From positions 1-20,944 of the forward strand of contig JAAAJB010000599.1 in assembly GCA_016098155.1 (NCBI GenBank): a stretch of 20,944 nucleotides of DNA. Direction: 5' to 3'. A program made the position numbers and the translations under genes. The notes beneath the pieces are model-generated. The model saw only the letters and a program-made list of their open reading frames with translations, was not told the origin of the DNA and made no database searches. Below, in pieces: positions 1 through 11,020 of this stretch; positions within the stretch are counted from its first letter, which is position 1; every line of letters begins with the position of its first letter. Source of the stretch: Actinomortierella ambigua (Eukaryota > Mortierellomycota > Mortierellomycetes > Mortierellales > Mortierellaceae).

Positions 1-110
1 AGGTTTGTTCAGGACTGCACGCGCGTCGCTCTCCGTCTCTTTTTTCGTTCCTGAGAGCGAGACCAAAAAAAGAGACGGAGAGCGACGCGCGTGCAGTCCT
101 GAACAAACCT
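1..110. repeat. Perfect 45-bp inverted repeat with 20-nt loop
   Basis: Bases 1-45 are the exact reverse complement of bases 66-110, separated by a 20-nt spacer (46-65). The arms contain a GC-rich ACGCGCGTCGC core and end in short T/A runs beside the loop. No open frame or target-site duplication is visible, because the left end coincides with the window edge. It could be a foldback or MITE-like element, a hairpin at a contig end, or an assembly artefact from an inverted read. The repeat is certain; its nature is not. Confidence 0.9.
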
Positions 111-1281
111 CTCTCTCCCCCCCCCTGTCGTTGCGGATGGATTGCGGTGGAACCATGTTGTTTTAGTCATGCCATTGTTTGTGTGAGATGTTGAGAGAAC
201 AGGGAACTGAATATATTATTCTTGTCCGTTTCGCTCTCAAGTTGGCAAAGAGCCTTAATTGTAACTCCAGCTTTTCTTGAACCTTCTTGGGTGCCTGGCC
301 CTGTGTGCGTCTTTTGTGTCATCAGTCATTCTGCTTGCTCTGGGACTCATGGTGCCTTTTATTTGTGTGTTCCTCTGACGGTTCATCTCTTTCCCTCCCC
401 CCTCCCCCATTGCATTCCAACAGCCACCCACTCTTTCTCATCGCCTCCTCCTCCTCCTCCTTGGCTGTGGACAAAGCACCCCTTCCCCCACTTTCGTGGC
501 TCCTATTCTCCGCCTACATCTCGGTGTTCATTCTCATTGATTGTGACACCTTACACTCCCTTCGGTATTCCAACTCTCCTAATTACTTCATCACCCTTTG
601 TCGCCCCACTTGACTTCCCTCTAACATTGCAACAACACGCTCGACCCACACATTCCCTCACCCCCTTTCCCTTTCCCTTCCCATTCCTCACCTCCCCATT
701 CCTTCCATCCCGTGTTGCGTTTAACAGGCACAACCATTGTATACATCTCTGCAGTCTCTCATTCTGATCCTTGTTTTGGATTCCAGCCCTTTGTAGTTGT
801 ACTGCTTCCTTGCTTGCTTGCTTGCCCTCAGCACCAATCAGTTGTTGATCATCCTCGATAGCTCAACACGCAACTCTTTGTTACGACCCTTTTCACCACG
901 TGCTTTGGCTAAGAGACCCTTTCAAGGTAAGCCCTTCCCCTAAGCACTTTATAACCTCCACCATTCCTACACCTCGTCAGTTTGTTCTACGGAGGGGTGG
1001 TGGTGGTGGTGATGGTGGTGGTTCATCCTTTCAACCTTCTTCTCAGCACACCACCACACCCCAGACCCAGTTTGTTTCACTCGCAAACACTCTTATTTTC
1101 TAAAAAGTGAAAAAGTGCTGGATTCCAGCACAACGACTCTTGAGGTGCATCTTCAGAGTCAGCCGACCAGACCTGCGCGTGTCTTCTGTCCCCTTTAGCT
1201 TGGCACGAGGAACAGTTGAGCCACAGGTCACGATGACGGCTAAAGAACAACACCATTCCCCAATCAAAGCTTGCCTTGCCT

Positions 1282-1305
1282 CCTTTCCCTTTCCCTTTCC
1301 CTTTC
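1282..1305. repeat. (CCTTTC)4 hexanucleotide repeat
   Basis: Four exact tandem copies of CCTTTC lie in otherwise unremarkable intergenic DNA. A shorter CCCTTT-like stretch at about 660-680 has the same flavour. Confidence 0.85.
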
Positions 1306-1697
1306 TTTTCCTTTGGACATTGTTGGGGTGATTTCATCCCCTTTGCCCTGGATTGCCCTGTCTCTGTGTTACGGCTACTGCCATTTCATGCCATGCTTTC
1401 TCCGTAATACGAAGATCATAGCTGATAGGTGGCAAGTTCACAGGAGGACATTGCAATTGATTTTTTTTAAAGGGGAGCATTCGCGACGACATATTCATCT
1501 CCTCATTACTGCCGGTGGAGACATTCGCTCTTACCCTTACCGAGCTAGTTTTTGGTGTATTTGGCAGACCATCTGGTGGGTCCTTTGCACATGTTTAATA
1601 CGGCAAGCGATGCACTTTTTTTTTTTTTTTTTTTAAGGATGTCAACTTTTCTGATACTTTCATTGTCTATAACGGTAGCACTGTCCATCCTTTTGGT

Positions 1698-1751
1698 GTG
1701 AGAGTGAGAGTGGGAGTGAGAGTGGGAGTGAGAGTGGGAGTGGGAGTGAGC
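1698..1751. repeat. Hexanucleotide array of GTGAGA/GTGGGA, nine units
   Basis: Nine 6-bp units alternate between GTGAGA and GTGGGA; the last ends in C. The order by fourth base is A A G A G A G G A, so part of it behaves as a 12-bp higher-order repeat. Its reverse strand encodes a Ser-His run in an open frame that I do not regard as a gene. Confidence 0.85.
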
Positions 1752-2705
1752 GAGTAAGTGTGTGTACCAGTACCAGGCTATCATGCCCAGATCAAGGGTC
1801 ATGTCATCCATGCCCTATTTTTATCTCACTATTTGAATTTTGCCCCCTCCCTTTCGTAACCTCCCTTTCCCTCTGATCCACGAGGAATGTGGAACTTGCA
1901 CACCCCCAACGACGTCGTGCCCTGCAGCGGGGAATTGTCACTTCGCCCAGCACGCTGGTAGCAACAGCAATGGGGGGGGGAGAAGGGGGAGAGAGGATAT
2001 CTAACTGTACCCGAGCGTGGTGGCATGGGCAGGGCAGGTAGCCAAACGATCACCCTTGTTTAGATTCAAGTTTATTTATTTGGCTTCCTCTTGTTTGTGG
2101 GATTAATGAGCTATCCGACAAAAAAGAAAGTGTATTTGTCTTGTCAGTGACCCAAACAAAGCATCATCCACACCACCCCTCCCCATCAGTGGCATCAGTT
2201 GTTTTTTTTTGCCCTCGATTTCTTGGGCTTCCCGCATGGCCATTGCTCTTATTTCATTGGTGCAATAAGCATAGAGGGATGGCTTTCTTATGGTTTCTGC
2301 GCCCTGTTTACCTGTGGTCTCTGGTCTGTTCATTACCTTGCTCAATCTGGGATCCAAACTTTCCGAAATCGCTTCTTCCCCCCCCCTCCCCCCATTCTCT
2401 TCTCCTTGCCTTTTCTCTCCTCCCTTGGCTCTTTCACTCTTACTCTCCTTGGAACCCAAGCCCTTTTGCAATATCCTCCCCCCCCCCCTTTTTTTTAGAG
2501 TGCGGTCAGATCAGGTACCAGATCGGATAATTCTTTCTCTGTTGGAATCCAAACCAATCCCACATGGCATGTTGCTCTTGAGAGACTTCTGGTATTCACA
2601 GAAAACCTTTTCTTGTGCATGGCCTCTGCCCCTTGCTCGAATCTTTCCTCTCCCTTCCTACTCGGACAATACACTTCCCCACTGCCTAGCCTTTTCAGGC
2701 CCCAT

Positions 2706-2745
2706 CTTGTCCTGTCTTGTCCTGTCCTGTCCTGTCCTGTCCTGT
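2706..2745. repeat. Pentanucleotide repeat (CCTGT/CTTGT), eight units
   Basis: Eight tandem 5-bp units: CTTGT, CCTGT, CTTGT, then five CCTGT. It sits in pyrimidine-rich intergenic DNA just before a G-rich run at about 2761-2776. Confidence 0.85.
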
Positions 2746-3298
2746 CGCTGGCAGTTGAGAAGGGAGGGGGGGGGGAGCGTCTAATAGTTTCGTTTTGATA
2801 CGGTGATGACCATCGCCCTGCAGAAAAAAAAAACGAAACAGAAGAGAGGCGAGACATGCTTCACTTGACCAGAACTTGCTGTTTTTGTGCGTTGGTCGGT
2901 TTCGTTCTTTGGAACCATCGCTCTACTTTTCCATGATATGCCTCCTTTTTCTGTATTGTACATCCACGGGGGAAGCGGAGGTGAATGGCACCTCCTTGCG
3001 TTTATTTCTAAAAAGAAATAGAGCCGGCAGCGCGGTGCTAGTTCTGGCTTGAGGTGATAGATGGCATGGGGTGGACGAACGGCTGAATAGATGACATACA
3101 ATTAGATATTGTCATGTTTTTTTTGGTCTGTTCTGCGCGTTTTTTTCTTGCATGACACAGGCGCTCAAAACACGTACCAGCATTTCAAACCCACAACCTT
3201 TCAACCGTAACGCAACAGCCAACAAGCAGGCCCATTCCGTCCACGCGCGTGGCTCACTTTGTGTGCTCTGCCTTTTCTTTTCTCTTGCTCTCTCTTGT

Positions 3299-3308
<10 letters not shown>

Positions 3309-3341
<33 letters not shown>
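3309..3341. repeat. (TC)16 dinucleotide microsatellite
   Basis: An uninterrupted TC run of about 33 nt, extended upstream by imperfect CT repeats from about 3275. Confidence 0.9.
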
Positions 3342-3343
<2 letters not shown>

Positions 3344-3660
3344 GCTTTCCTTTATGTGTGTGTATGTGTTTTTTCACATTGGGGGGAGAGGTGCAGTGGG
3401 AGGCTTTAGATGGTGTAACCCCACCCGCCGTACATACGACGACGGATAGCTGTTTGTCTCTTTTTTTTCTCGCTCTTCCTTGTGGCACGCATGTCGCTCG
3501 AAACCAGTAGTAAATGAGGCATCTTTAGGCGTTGAGCAAATCGATGTGTGGTTTCTACTGAGGAAGGAGAGGCGGGCAGGGGACGGACGGGGCTGCTGTG
3601 GATACGTGATGTGTGATAGCGCGGTTGTCTCCCACCCCCTCTCTCCTTCGCTTGGAGAAT

Positions 3661-3742
3661 CAGCAGCATCAGCATCAGCAGCATCAGCAGCATCAGCATC
3701 AGCAGCATCGGCAGTAGCAGCAGCAGCAGCAGCAGCAGCAGC
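3661..3742. repeat. CAG/CAT trinucleotide repeat
   Basis: About 82 nt of mixed CAG and CAT triplets, ending in a run of eight or more CAG-type units. It opens frames of poly-Ala/Ser and, on the other strand, poly-Leu/Met. No gene family continues on either side, so I treat it as a non-coding microsatellite. Confidence 0.9.
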
Positions 3743-3814
3743 GCCCCTCTCCGTCTGTTCAATCTGTCCAACCTCACACTCTTCACACTTCCCGTTGTCC
3801 CCCTCTTTCTCCCT

Positions 3815-3832
3815 CCCCCCCCCCCCCCCCCC
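3815..3832. repeat. Poly-C tract of 18
   Basis: Eighteen consecutive C residues follow a CT-rich stretch. A second tract of the same length lies at 20917-20934. Confidence 0.9.
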
Positions 3833-4839
3833 AACTCCAGTCCCACTCCCACTCTCACTCCATGAAAACATGCGTGTGTTTGTGAAATGTTTACTTCACT
3901 GTCTTGCTCCAATATTTGGGTTTTGGGTTGGTAGCGTCGTGCTGCACAGTCAACGATCGTTTCTTGCACACACACACAACATCACAATTGCGGAGGGATG
4001 TAGTCCGCTATGTATTACCAGATTATTTATATTTTCACAACCGGATTTTGGCATTGAAAGAACGAAATGAATAGAGCACAACGAGAAAGCGATAGTTTGG
4101 GGGGAGAGAGAGAGAGAAAGAGACAGAGGAGAGGATGTGTATTTTTGTATCTCTCCGCTCTCGCTCACTAAAGAGTGCGTGAGAGTGAAAGAGAGTATGC
4201 GAGAGTGAGTGAGAAAGAAAAAGAAAGAGATGTGCTCAGCTCAGCTCCCATGTTGCTCTCAGCGCCTCGCCCAATAATCCCTTTCTTTCCCCCCCCCTCC
4301 TCCCTCCTCTCTCCTCCTCTTCTTCCTCTTCCTCCGTTTCCCTCTGTCAATTTCTGTTGCGCCTCTCTGCTGCCTATAATTCCCATTCCTCCTTCATCCC
4401 TTCCTGCATTTTGAACTGTATCCCCACCATTCATCCATCCATTCCGGATCTGTCCCAGCAGTGAAGGGTCCTTTGTCCTCTTCCTCTCCAACGTTCTCGA
4501 TTCGACCCTCTCTCATCTCAACTCACTCTCCACTCTTTCTCTCTATTTCTGTCTCTCTCGTCTCAAACCCTCTTTTTCTCCTCGCTCCAGGCACCCATCC
4601 CTTTCACCAGCCGGCTATTTGAGTGGCGTGCCTGGACCCCATCCGTCGCAAACAGTCGTAGTCGCACTCACTTTGAATGCCGGAATACCATCCTTGACTG
4701 GACTGCCCTTTCAATCCATTCGCCTCGCTTTTAATGTAATTCGCATTCAATTCCATCCCACTGCCGCCATCGCATGGCATTGCTCGCCCCCACCCACCTT
4801 CCTCCCTCCCTCCCTCCACGCATGTAATTGACCTACACT

Positions 4840-4864
4840 CACACACACACACACACACACACAC
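4840..4864. repeat. (CA)12 dinucleotide microsatellite
   Basis: An uninterrupted CA run of 25 nt, preceded at 4797-4817 by a CCCT-type tetranucleotide run. Confidence 0.9.
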
Positions 4865-4970
4865 GTCAACATTCATTGACACCTTATTCACCTATCCCGT
4901 TTCAAGTCATTCTTCACCGCATCATCCTGCCCCTCTGCACCTCCGCCCCCCCTTTCCATTACACCAGTAT

Positions 4971-5009
4971 CAACAGCAACAACAGCAGCAGCAGCAACAA
5001 CAACAACAG
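4971..5009. repeat. CAA/CAG trinucleotide repeat
   Basis: Thirteen mixed CAA and CAG triplets, followed directly by a purine-rich GAGA-type stretch to about 5075. No coding frame in this region is supported. Confidence 0.85.
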
Positions 5010-5279
5010 ACGGAGGGAAACGAGAAGGAAAGAGACAGACATACAGACAGACAGAGAGACAGTGTGAAAGAAAAAAGCAAGAGACGGGATACGCGCGACT
5101 TTTTCTATTCATTGTCCTCACCCACCACGCATCCCAAGTGAGACAAACAGTGCAAAGATAAAAAAACGCGTCTTCCACCTGTCTCGCCCCCTCTCAACCC
5201 TATTAGTGCTTAATATTTGCTTGGTGATCGCTCAGTGGCGTTTCTCCCTCCCTTTCCCCCCCCTTCCCTCCCTTCTTTG

Positions 5280-5310
<31 letters not shown>

Positions 5311-5721
5311 TTGTCTCTGTTTCTCTCTCTCTATCTCTGTCTCTCACTTTCTTTGTCTCTGTTCCTGGCTGTGCTGCCTCACTCTATTTCTCTTTCATCT
5401 TTCCCAAAAACAGCTCTGCACTGCTGACCTCTCACTGCCCATCCTCATACCCCTCTTTTGCCTACTCCTATTGCCCTTCATGTATTCATTGTATTTTTAA
5501 CCACTCTTTTTTTTTCTCTTCTTCCTCGTTACGCTGATTCGCACCATACCCCTGCCCGTGCGCCCTGTAGTCCTTCCCCTCTCTTTTCCACCACCACCAC
5601 CACCACAAACAACAACAACTCAACCCTCCTTGTCTCCCCCCCCACCACTACCACCACAACTTATTCATCCACCACTCTCACCCCTCCTCTTCCTTCATCA
5701 TCACTGCTATACATCTAATCC

Positions 5722-8700
5722 ATGGAAACTGGCTATCAGGACCTAGAAGGCGCTCAGGGCAGGCGCCAGTCCGCTGCCGGCCCTTCGTTGACTATCGAAG
5801 CATCCGGTAACCGTGGCAACCCCAAAGGCAACTCCAACTTTAAGCGCCAAAAGTCCCTCATCCGCCCCGAGCGTGAACGCATCGGCCCCAACCACCCGCA
5901 ATACTTTTACCGTAATGCCACACAGAACCTCGAGGGTTCACACGTGCGGGTGCAGGCATCCACAACAGGCATTGACCCCACTCGGCCTGCCCAGCAGCTG
6001 CGTCGAGGCAAGAGTGTGCTTGGTCGTGAGCCAGAGAAACCTGGTCACATGCGAGCAAAGTCCAAGGTCACAGCCCCCAAGCGGAAAACAATCGCCGACC
6101 TCAAAGGCATCAGCTCACTCAAGCAGAAGAAGAAGGAGTGGCCTTCCAAGTGGGTCGTGTATTACAATGCTGTGACATGCTGTTTCCCGGCTGCGCTACT
6201 CAGCAAGTGTGGTGGTAAGTCTACATCTAGCCTTTTTTATTTTTATTATTTGTATCCACATGTACTCGCTACCATCTTTTTCCTTCTCTCTCGTTCCCCA
6301 AATTCACACAACCACCCAAATTGCATCTTCAGAAACGACCTTTTTTTCTCGGTGTGGGCGATTGGTCCAACCAGGAAGAGCTTGTTGCTGTTGTTTGTGT
6401 TTGCCCGGTTGCACTCTCTCTACTCCCTTTCCCACTATCCAAACTCTCTTTTTTTTAATATCCTTGCTCTCATTCAACTGGAGTCCTCTTGCGTTAATTC
6501 TGTTTGTTGTTATGGTGCGGGTATCTCCAAATCTTTTTTTTTTTTTTTCACGCTGTTCGGACTTTGTTGCCTAATCAACATCGGAGCACAACGCTATATT
6601 ATCTGTGCCATTCGGGCCAGAGGGCGATGTACATTTGTACCCTGCAGAAGACTGCGACTGATAAAAATGATGGAGTTCCCACACAAGACAAAACAAACTT
6701 TTACGTGGGACCACAGATATGTAAAGAAAAAAAAAAACGTCCGATATACTGATCCTATCCTTCACATGACTTTCTTTACCCATCAACAATAGGTATGCAT
6801 ACCTTGGAGATCCAGCGTGCATGGCGTGAAAAAGTTGCCCTCGTGTCGCTGATCGTCATCATGGTCGTCGCTGTCGCCTTCTTGACCTTTGGATTGCAGC
6901 AAGCCCTGTGCAGGGAGCAGAAGAATGACAAAAAGTATGCGTATGGCAACCAGGACCAGGCCAACAATGTCATCATCAATGGTATGGGCTACTACTTCAA
7001 CCAGTATGCGCCTAATGACACCTCCATCAACCCTGCCGACATCCTTGTGTTCAACCACCCGTCGCTGGACAAGATGGTCTCGAGCGAGAACGTCGACATC
7101 ATGAACCAGCCTGAGCCTGGTGCTCATGGCAGAGACGGCTCATTCCTCTTCCAGAACCCACCAGGTGGCGCCTGCGAGGGTCTCATCACGCCAAAGGTCC
7201 CGAACCCAGGCATGTACTTCCCATGTGTCTTGCGTACCCCCGGTGAAACCAAGGGATCCAACGTTACCGAGCCCAGCAGAACGTGGTGTCATACGACGGA
7301 TGTCGCCCGGAATGAGTGGAGCAAGTTTGAGTCTCGAGGAGCCCCAGTCTACTACACCTGGGACACAATCAATGACAAGAACATGAGACTCTTTGTCTAT
7401 GATGGCGACGTGCTCGATGCCGATATCTTTACCTGGTTCAAATTCGATGCCTTCCAGATTAACGACGAGACTCTCAACATGATCGTCGGCAGTGACAACG
7501 CCCTCGATACAGGACGCGATCTCTCGTTCTACTTTGCTCGCTCAGGAAAGAATATGGACAAGATCGGTGGATGCTTGAAGCAGCTTGCGCGTGTTGGCTC
7601 CGTCGACTCCAAGGCCATCGGATGCGTGGCAGCCGATGTCATCATGTGGGTGTCGCTGGTCATCATCTTGGGTGTCGTCTTTATCAAGTTCTTCTTGGCT
7701 GTCCTTTTTGGTTGGTTCCTGAGCCATCGCCTTGGCGGTTTTGAGAACGAGACCTACAAGGAGCGCATGAAGCGCGCGGAGCAGATTGAAGCCTGGAGTT
7801 CGGATATCAACCGCCCTGCCTTTGCCACCAACAAGCGCAACACTTTGTTCCCCACAACTTCACGCTTCACTCCTACGACAACAGGCTCTGGCGCTGCCAC
7901 CCCGTCCCTCGGTCAGCCCAGCTCTCGCCCCTTGTCGACCTTCAACCGCCCTACGAGTGTGTTCAAGCCCTATACTCCTCCTGGCTCGCCCGGTGTGAAC
8001 CCCGCGTTCCTGTCTGCCTCAAACACATCGCTCAACCGTGGCTCGTACTTCAATGGAGCACTTGGTCCCAATGGCACACCCCCACCTTCGCCCCCACCAC
8101 TGCCAAACACAAAGCGCCCCTCCAGCATGGCCAGCTTTGGCAACATGCGCAACATTTCCCGCCGTTCGTCGACGTCATCCTCGACGGCCACTCAGCCCTC
8201 AAACTGCCCCATGCCTGTTTCGCCCTTTGCAGTCCCCCAGCCCCCAGTCTCGTTCCAGCCCTTCAACTTTCCTCTCATTCATACCATGGCTCTTGTCACC
8301 TGTTATTCTGAAGGTGTTGATGGTCTGCGCACCACGCTTGACTCGATTGCTACAACCGACTACCCCAACTCGCACAAGCTGATTGTTGTCATCTGTGACG
8401 GTATGATTATCGGTGCTGGCAACAACATGTCGACGCCCGATATTTGTCTGTCCATGTTGCAGGACGATTTGATGCCGCGCGATGAGGTGATGGCCCACTC
8501 ATATGTTGCCATCGCAGACGGTACCAAGCGCCACAACATGGCCAAGGTCTATGCTGGTTTCTACAAGTACGACGATACCACGGTTCCTGACAAGTCTCTG
8601 CAGAAGCGCGTCCCCATGTGCGTTATTGTCAAGGTCGGTGGCCCCACGGAGCAGAACATGCCCAAGCCCGGCAATCGTGGCAAGCGTGACTCGCAGATTA

Positions 8701-10515
8701 TCCTCATGGGCTTCTTGCAGCACGTTATGTTTGACGAGCGCATGACGTCGTTTGAGTACGAGTTGTTCAACACCATCTGGCGGGTAACAGGCGTCGCTCC
8801 GGACCGATATGAGATTGTGCTCATGGTACGTGTGTATTTTCAGCTGTTTCCTACAGCTTTTGTTGTTGTTATTGTTGTTGTTGTGCAATGAGGTCTAGAT
8901 TTCGATGTGTTGTTCTAGCAAAAAAAAAAAAAAAAAGATGTCTAACCCCAACGTCTCCTTTCTATATTTCTATTTATTTTAGGTGGATGCTGATACCAAG
9001 GTTTATCCGGATTCGCTGACACGTTTGATTGCCACTATGGCGCACGACCATGAAATCATGGGCTTGTGCGGTGAGACCAAGATCGCCAACAAGACTCAGT
9101 CGTGGGTTTCGATGATCCAGGTCTTTGAGTACTACATCTCTCACCACATGTCAAAGGCTTTTGAGTCGATGTTTGGTGGTGTGACCTGTTTGCCTGGCTG
9201 TTTCTGCATGTATCGTATCAAGGCTCCAAAGGGCCCTAACGGCTACTGGGTTCCTATTCTGGCCAATCCTGATATCGTGGAGCACTATTCGGAGAACGTT
9301 GTCGACACCTTGCACAAGAAGAACCTGCTCTTGCTCGGCGAGGATCGTTACCTCAGTACTCTCATGCTGCGCACGTTCCCCAAGCGCAAGATGATGTTTG
9401 TTCCTCAAGCCATTTGCAAGACGGTGGTGCCGGACACTTTCAAGGTGCTGCTCTCTCAACGCCGTCGCTGGATCAACTCGACCATCCACAACCTGCTCGA
9501 GCTGGTGCTTGTCCGTGATCTTTGTGGTACCTTCTGCTTCTCCATGCAGTTTGTCATTTTCATGGAGTTGGTTGGTACTGTGGTCTTGCCTGCTGCCATT
9601 TCTTTCACGATCTACGTCGTTGTTCTTTCGATTTACCGTGCTATCACGAATGACATGTCGATTCCTGACACGACGATTCCGCTGTTGCTGCTGGCTGCCA
9701 TTCTGGGTCTTCCAGCAGTGCTGATCGGTCTGACCTCACGCAAGCTGATTTATGTCGCCTGGATGTTTGTGTACTTGGCGTCTCTCTTCATCTGGAACTT
9801 TGTCCTGCCCGCGTATGCTTACTGGCACTTTGACGACTTTAGTTGGGGCCAGACGCGTATGGTTGTCGGTGAAACTGCAGGCGGTGACCACGGTGGCAAG
9901 GAAGGCCAGTTTGACAGTTCGCACATCACGATGAAGCGCTGGGGTGAGTGGGAGCGTGAGCGCCGCCAGAAGGCCGCCATTCTTGCAGGCCTGCCTCCAC
10001 CACAATTCCTTGTATCAGACTCTGGCGAGGACTGGTCCGGCCAGGTGAGAGAGGAGGAGTTGTCAGACGAGAGCTCTGGCTCCCGCAGGACCAACGACAG
10101 TTCACTTCCCTTTGCCAGTCGGCACCTGATTAATGGAACGGGCTCGGGCTACGCCCTGACCGACCCCGGATATGCCATGGACGCCATCCCGTTGCTGAAC
10201 ATGCATGCGCCCGCACCTGGAGGAACAATAGGTCGCCAGCGGGCATCTCAGTACAGCCCTGCGCCGTTCGGTGAGGGTAATCGGGCGCCAGCGCTGACGC
10301 CGCCGCTGATGAGCCATCAGTCTGCACAGCCGGTCTCGCGGCAATTCACATCGTCGCCAAAGTTGAGCAGCAACCTTTCCAGCTCTTACACCCCACCACC
10401 GCCACCTCCGGGTCAGCCCCGCCTTGGGGGTATCGATACCCGGGCACCGTCACCGTTGCCAGCTGCCGCGTCCTCTGGATCGAGGACCAACACGCCACCA
10501 CTGGCGGATGTCTAG
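5722..10515 (+). CDS. CHS3: Chitin synthase, class IV (Chs3 type)
   Basis: Membrane enzyme that polymerises N-acetylglucosamine from UDP-GlcNAc into chitin for the cell wall. Three exons: 5722-6214, 6793-8825, 8983-10515, giving about 1352 aa. Both introns are GT-AG with matching phase, and intron 2 has a CTAAC branch site. The N-terminus carries the conserved RPERERI block (48-54). Membrane segments lie near 174-198 and 448-475. The glycosyltransferase 2 region has TCYSE (667-671), GNRGKRDSQ (791-799), the DAD metal/substrate site (844-846), GEDRYLS (961-967) and QRRRW (1001-1005). Several C-terminal membrane helices span 1024-1123, followed by an SWGQTR motif near 1130. There is no myosin motor, so it is not class V or VII. 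A Pro/Ser/Thr-rich linker (about 510-655) and a long Pro/Ser-rich tail (about 1175-1352) look disordered. It was possibly named only as chitin synthase elsewhere; the family call is very secure. Confidence 0.95.
8920..8936. repeat. Poly-A run in chitin synthase intron 2
   Basis: Seventeen A residues inside the second intron (8826-8982), after a GTT repeat at about 8860-8884. The splice sites flanking the intron are intact. Confidence 0.85.
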
Positions 10516-11020
10516 AACTTGCAACAGGATACAAAGGAGATTACATAGGGTCACAATAGCATGAGCTGCATGGAAGCTTGAGAGGAAGGAAGGTATTTTG
10601 CTACCTTGCTCCTACTAGCTTCGCTCGCCTCCAAAAAATTTAGAAGTTTGATGAAGTAATACATGTCCATTTTTTTTTCACACAACAATCTTGAGGTGGG
10701 ACTTTTGATCTTCACACATTTTACAACCGTGTGGGTTGTTTTTGCCTGGGCTACTTTCAGTTCCATATCCTGTTCTACTCCAAGGTGAATTGTTGATCGA
10801 CTTTTTGTGTTCCATTGAAGGGCTATAAAACGTTATACTTTTGTACCCTATTTCTCTCCTAACTTCATTCGCTGCTTTGAAGCAAACAACACCCTTCACC
10901 GCTTATATCCTCTGTATATTGAATCACTTGGTAGTCTCCTTTCAATACTAAGCAGGTCTTCAAGCATTTGGACGTGCTTACACTCTTCACCACACTTCTC
11001 CAACTTGAAATCGCTCTTCC
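10516..11020. other. Intergenic: chitin synthase 3' end and next promoter
   Basis: About 500 bp between two same-strand genes. No canonical AATAAA poly-A signal is obvious after the chitin synthase stop. The right half has a TATA-like element and mild C/T enrichment before the start at 11021. Open frames on the reverse strand show no family features. Confidence 0.5.
10824..10830 (+). promoter_or_regulatory. Candidate TATA box (TATAAAA)
   Basis: TATAAAA lies 191 nt upstream of the start codon at 11021. It is the best TATA match upstream of any gene in the window and would suit a regulated surface-protein gene. The role is inferred from position and consensus only. Confidence 0.4.

Larger units (their letters stand above)
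111..4240. other. Gene-free stretch rich in simple repeats
   Basis: I see no recognisable gene here. Open frames exist on both strands, but they translate runs of Ser, Pro, Leu, Phe, His or Arg. These come from pyrimidine-rich DNA and microsatellites, and none resembles a known family or pairs with plausible splice sites. Pyrimidine-rich blocks lie around 360-770, 2140-2500 and 2630-2750. A purine-rich block lies at about 4078-4235. T and G homopolymers are common. It may include distal regulatory DNA or a non-coding transcript, but nothing in the sequence shows this. Confidence 0.6.
4241..5721 (+). promoter_or_regulatory. Pyrimidine-rich upstream region of the chitin synthase
   Basis: Most of this 1.5 kb is C/T-rich on the coding strand. 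It includes an imperfect CT microsatellite at 5279-5347 and CCA/CAA-rich DNA at about 5590-5700, right before the start codon at 5722. CT-rich tracts just upstream of the start are common in fungal promoters and leaders, and similar tracts precede the forward genes at 13287 and 20256. I find no clear TATA box. The placement of promoter and leader within this stretch is inference. Confidence 0.4.

Noticed and set aside
222..767. 181-codon open frame on the + strand
   Set aside because: Pyrimidine-rich DNA lacks stop codons and yields Ser/Pro/Leu/Phe. There is no family resemblance, and other frames are open in the same place.
3165..3225. tRNA-like sequence on the reverse strand (GGTTGTGGGTTTGAAA resembling a T-arm)
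   Set aside because: The T stem does not pair, the B-box is imperfect, and there is no acceptable anticodon arm. At best it is a decayed relic.
3374..4070. Long open frames over the CAG/CAT repeat on both strands
   Set aside because: They are driven by the trinucleotide and poly-C repeats, and no conserved sequence flanks the repeats.
4145..4215. Imperfect inverted repeat of CTCTCGCTCACT / AGTGCGTGAGAG
   Set aside because: The arms are short and mismatched within GAGA/CTCT-rich DNA, where chance pairing is expected.
5458..5718. Open frame ending three bases before the chitin synthase start, a possible upstream ORF
   Set aside because: It begins with TTG rather than ATG in this frame, and it translates CT- and CCA-rich leader DNA.
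6215..6792. Read-through of the first chitin synthase exon into a longer open frame
   Set aside because: Splicing at GTAAGT/ATAG restores the conserved run into RAWREK, while the read-through sequence matches nothing and ends in a stop.
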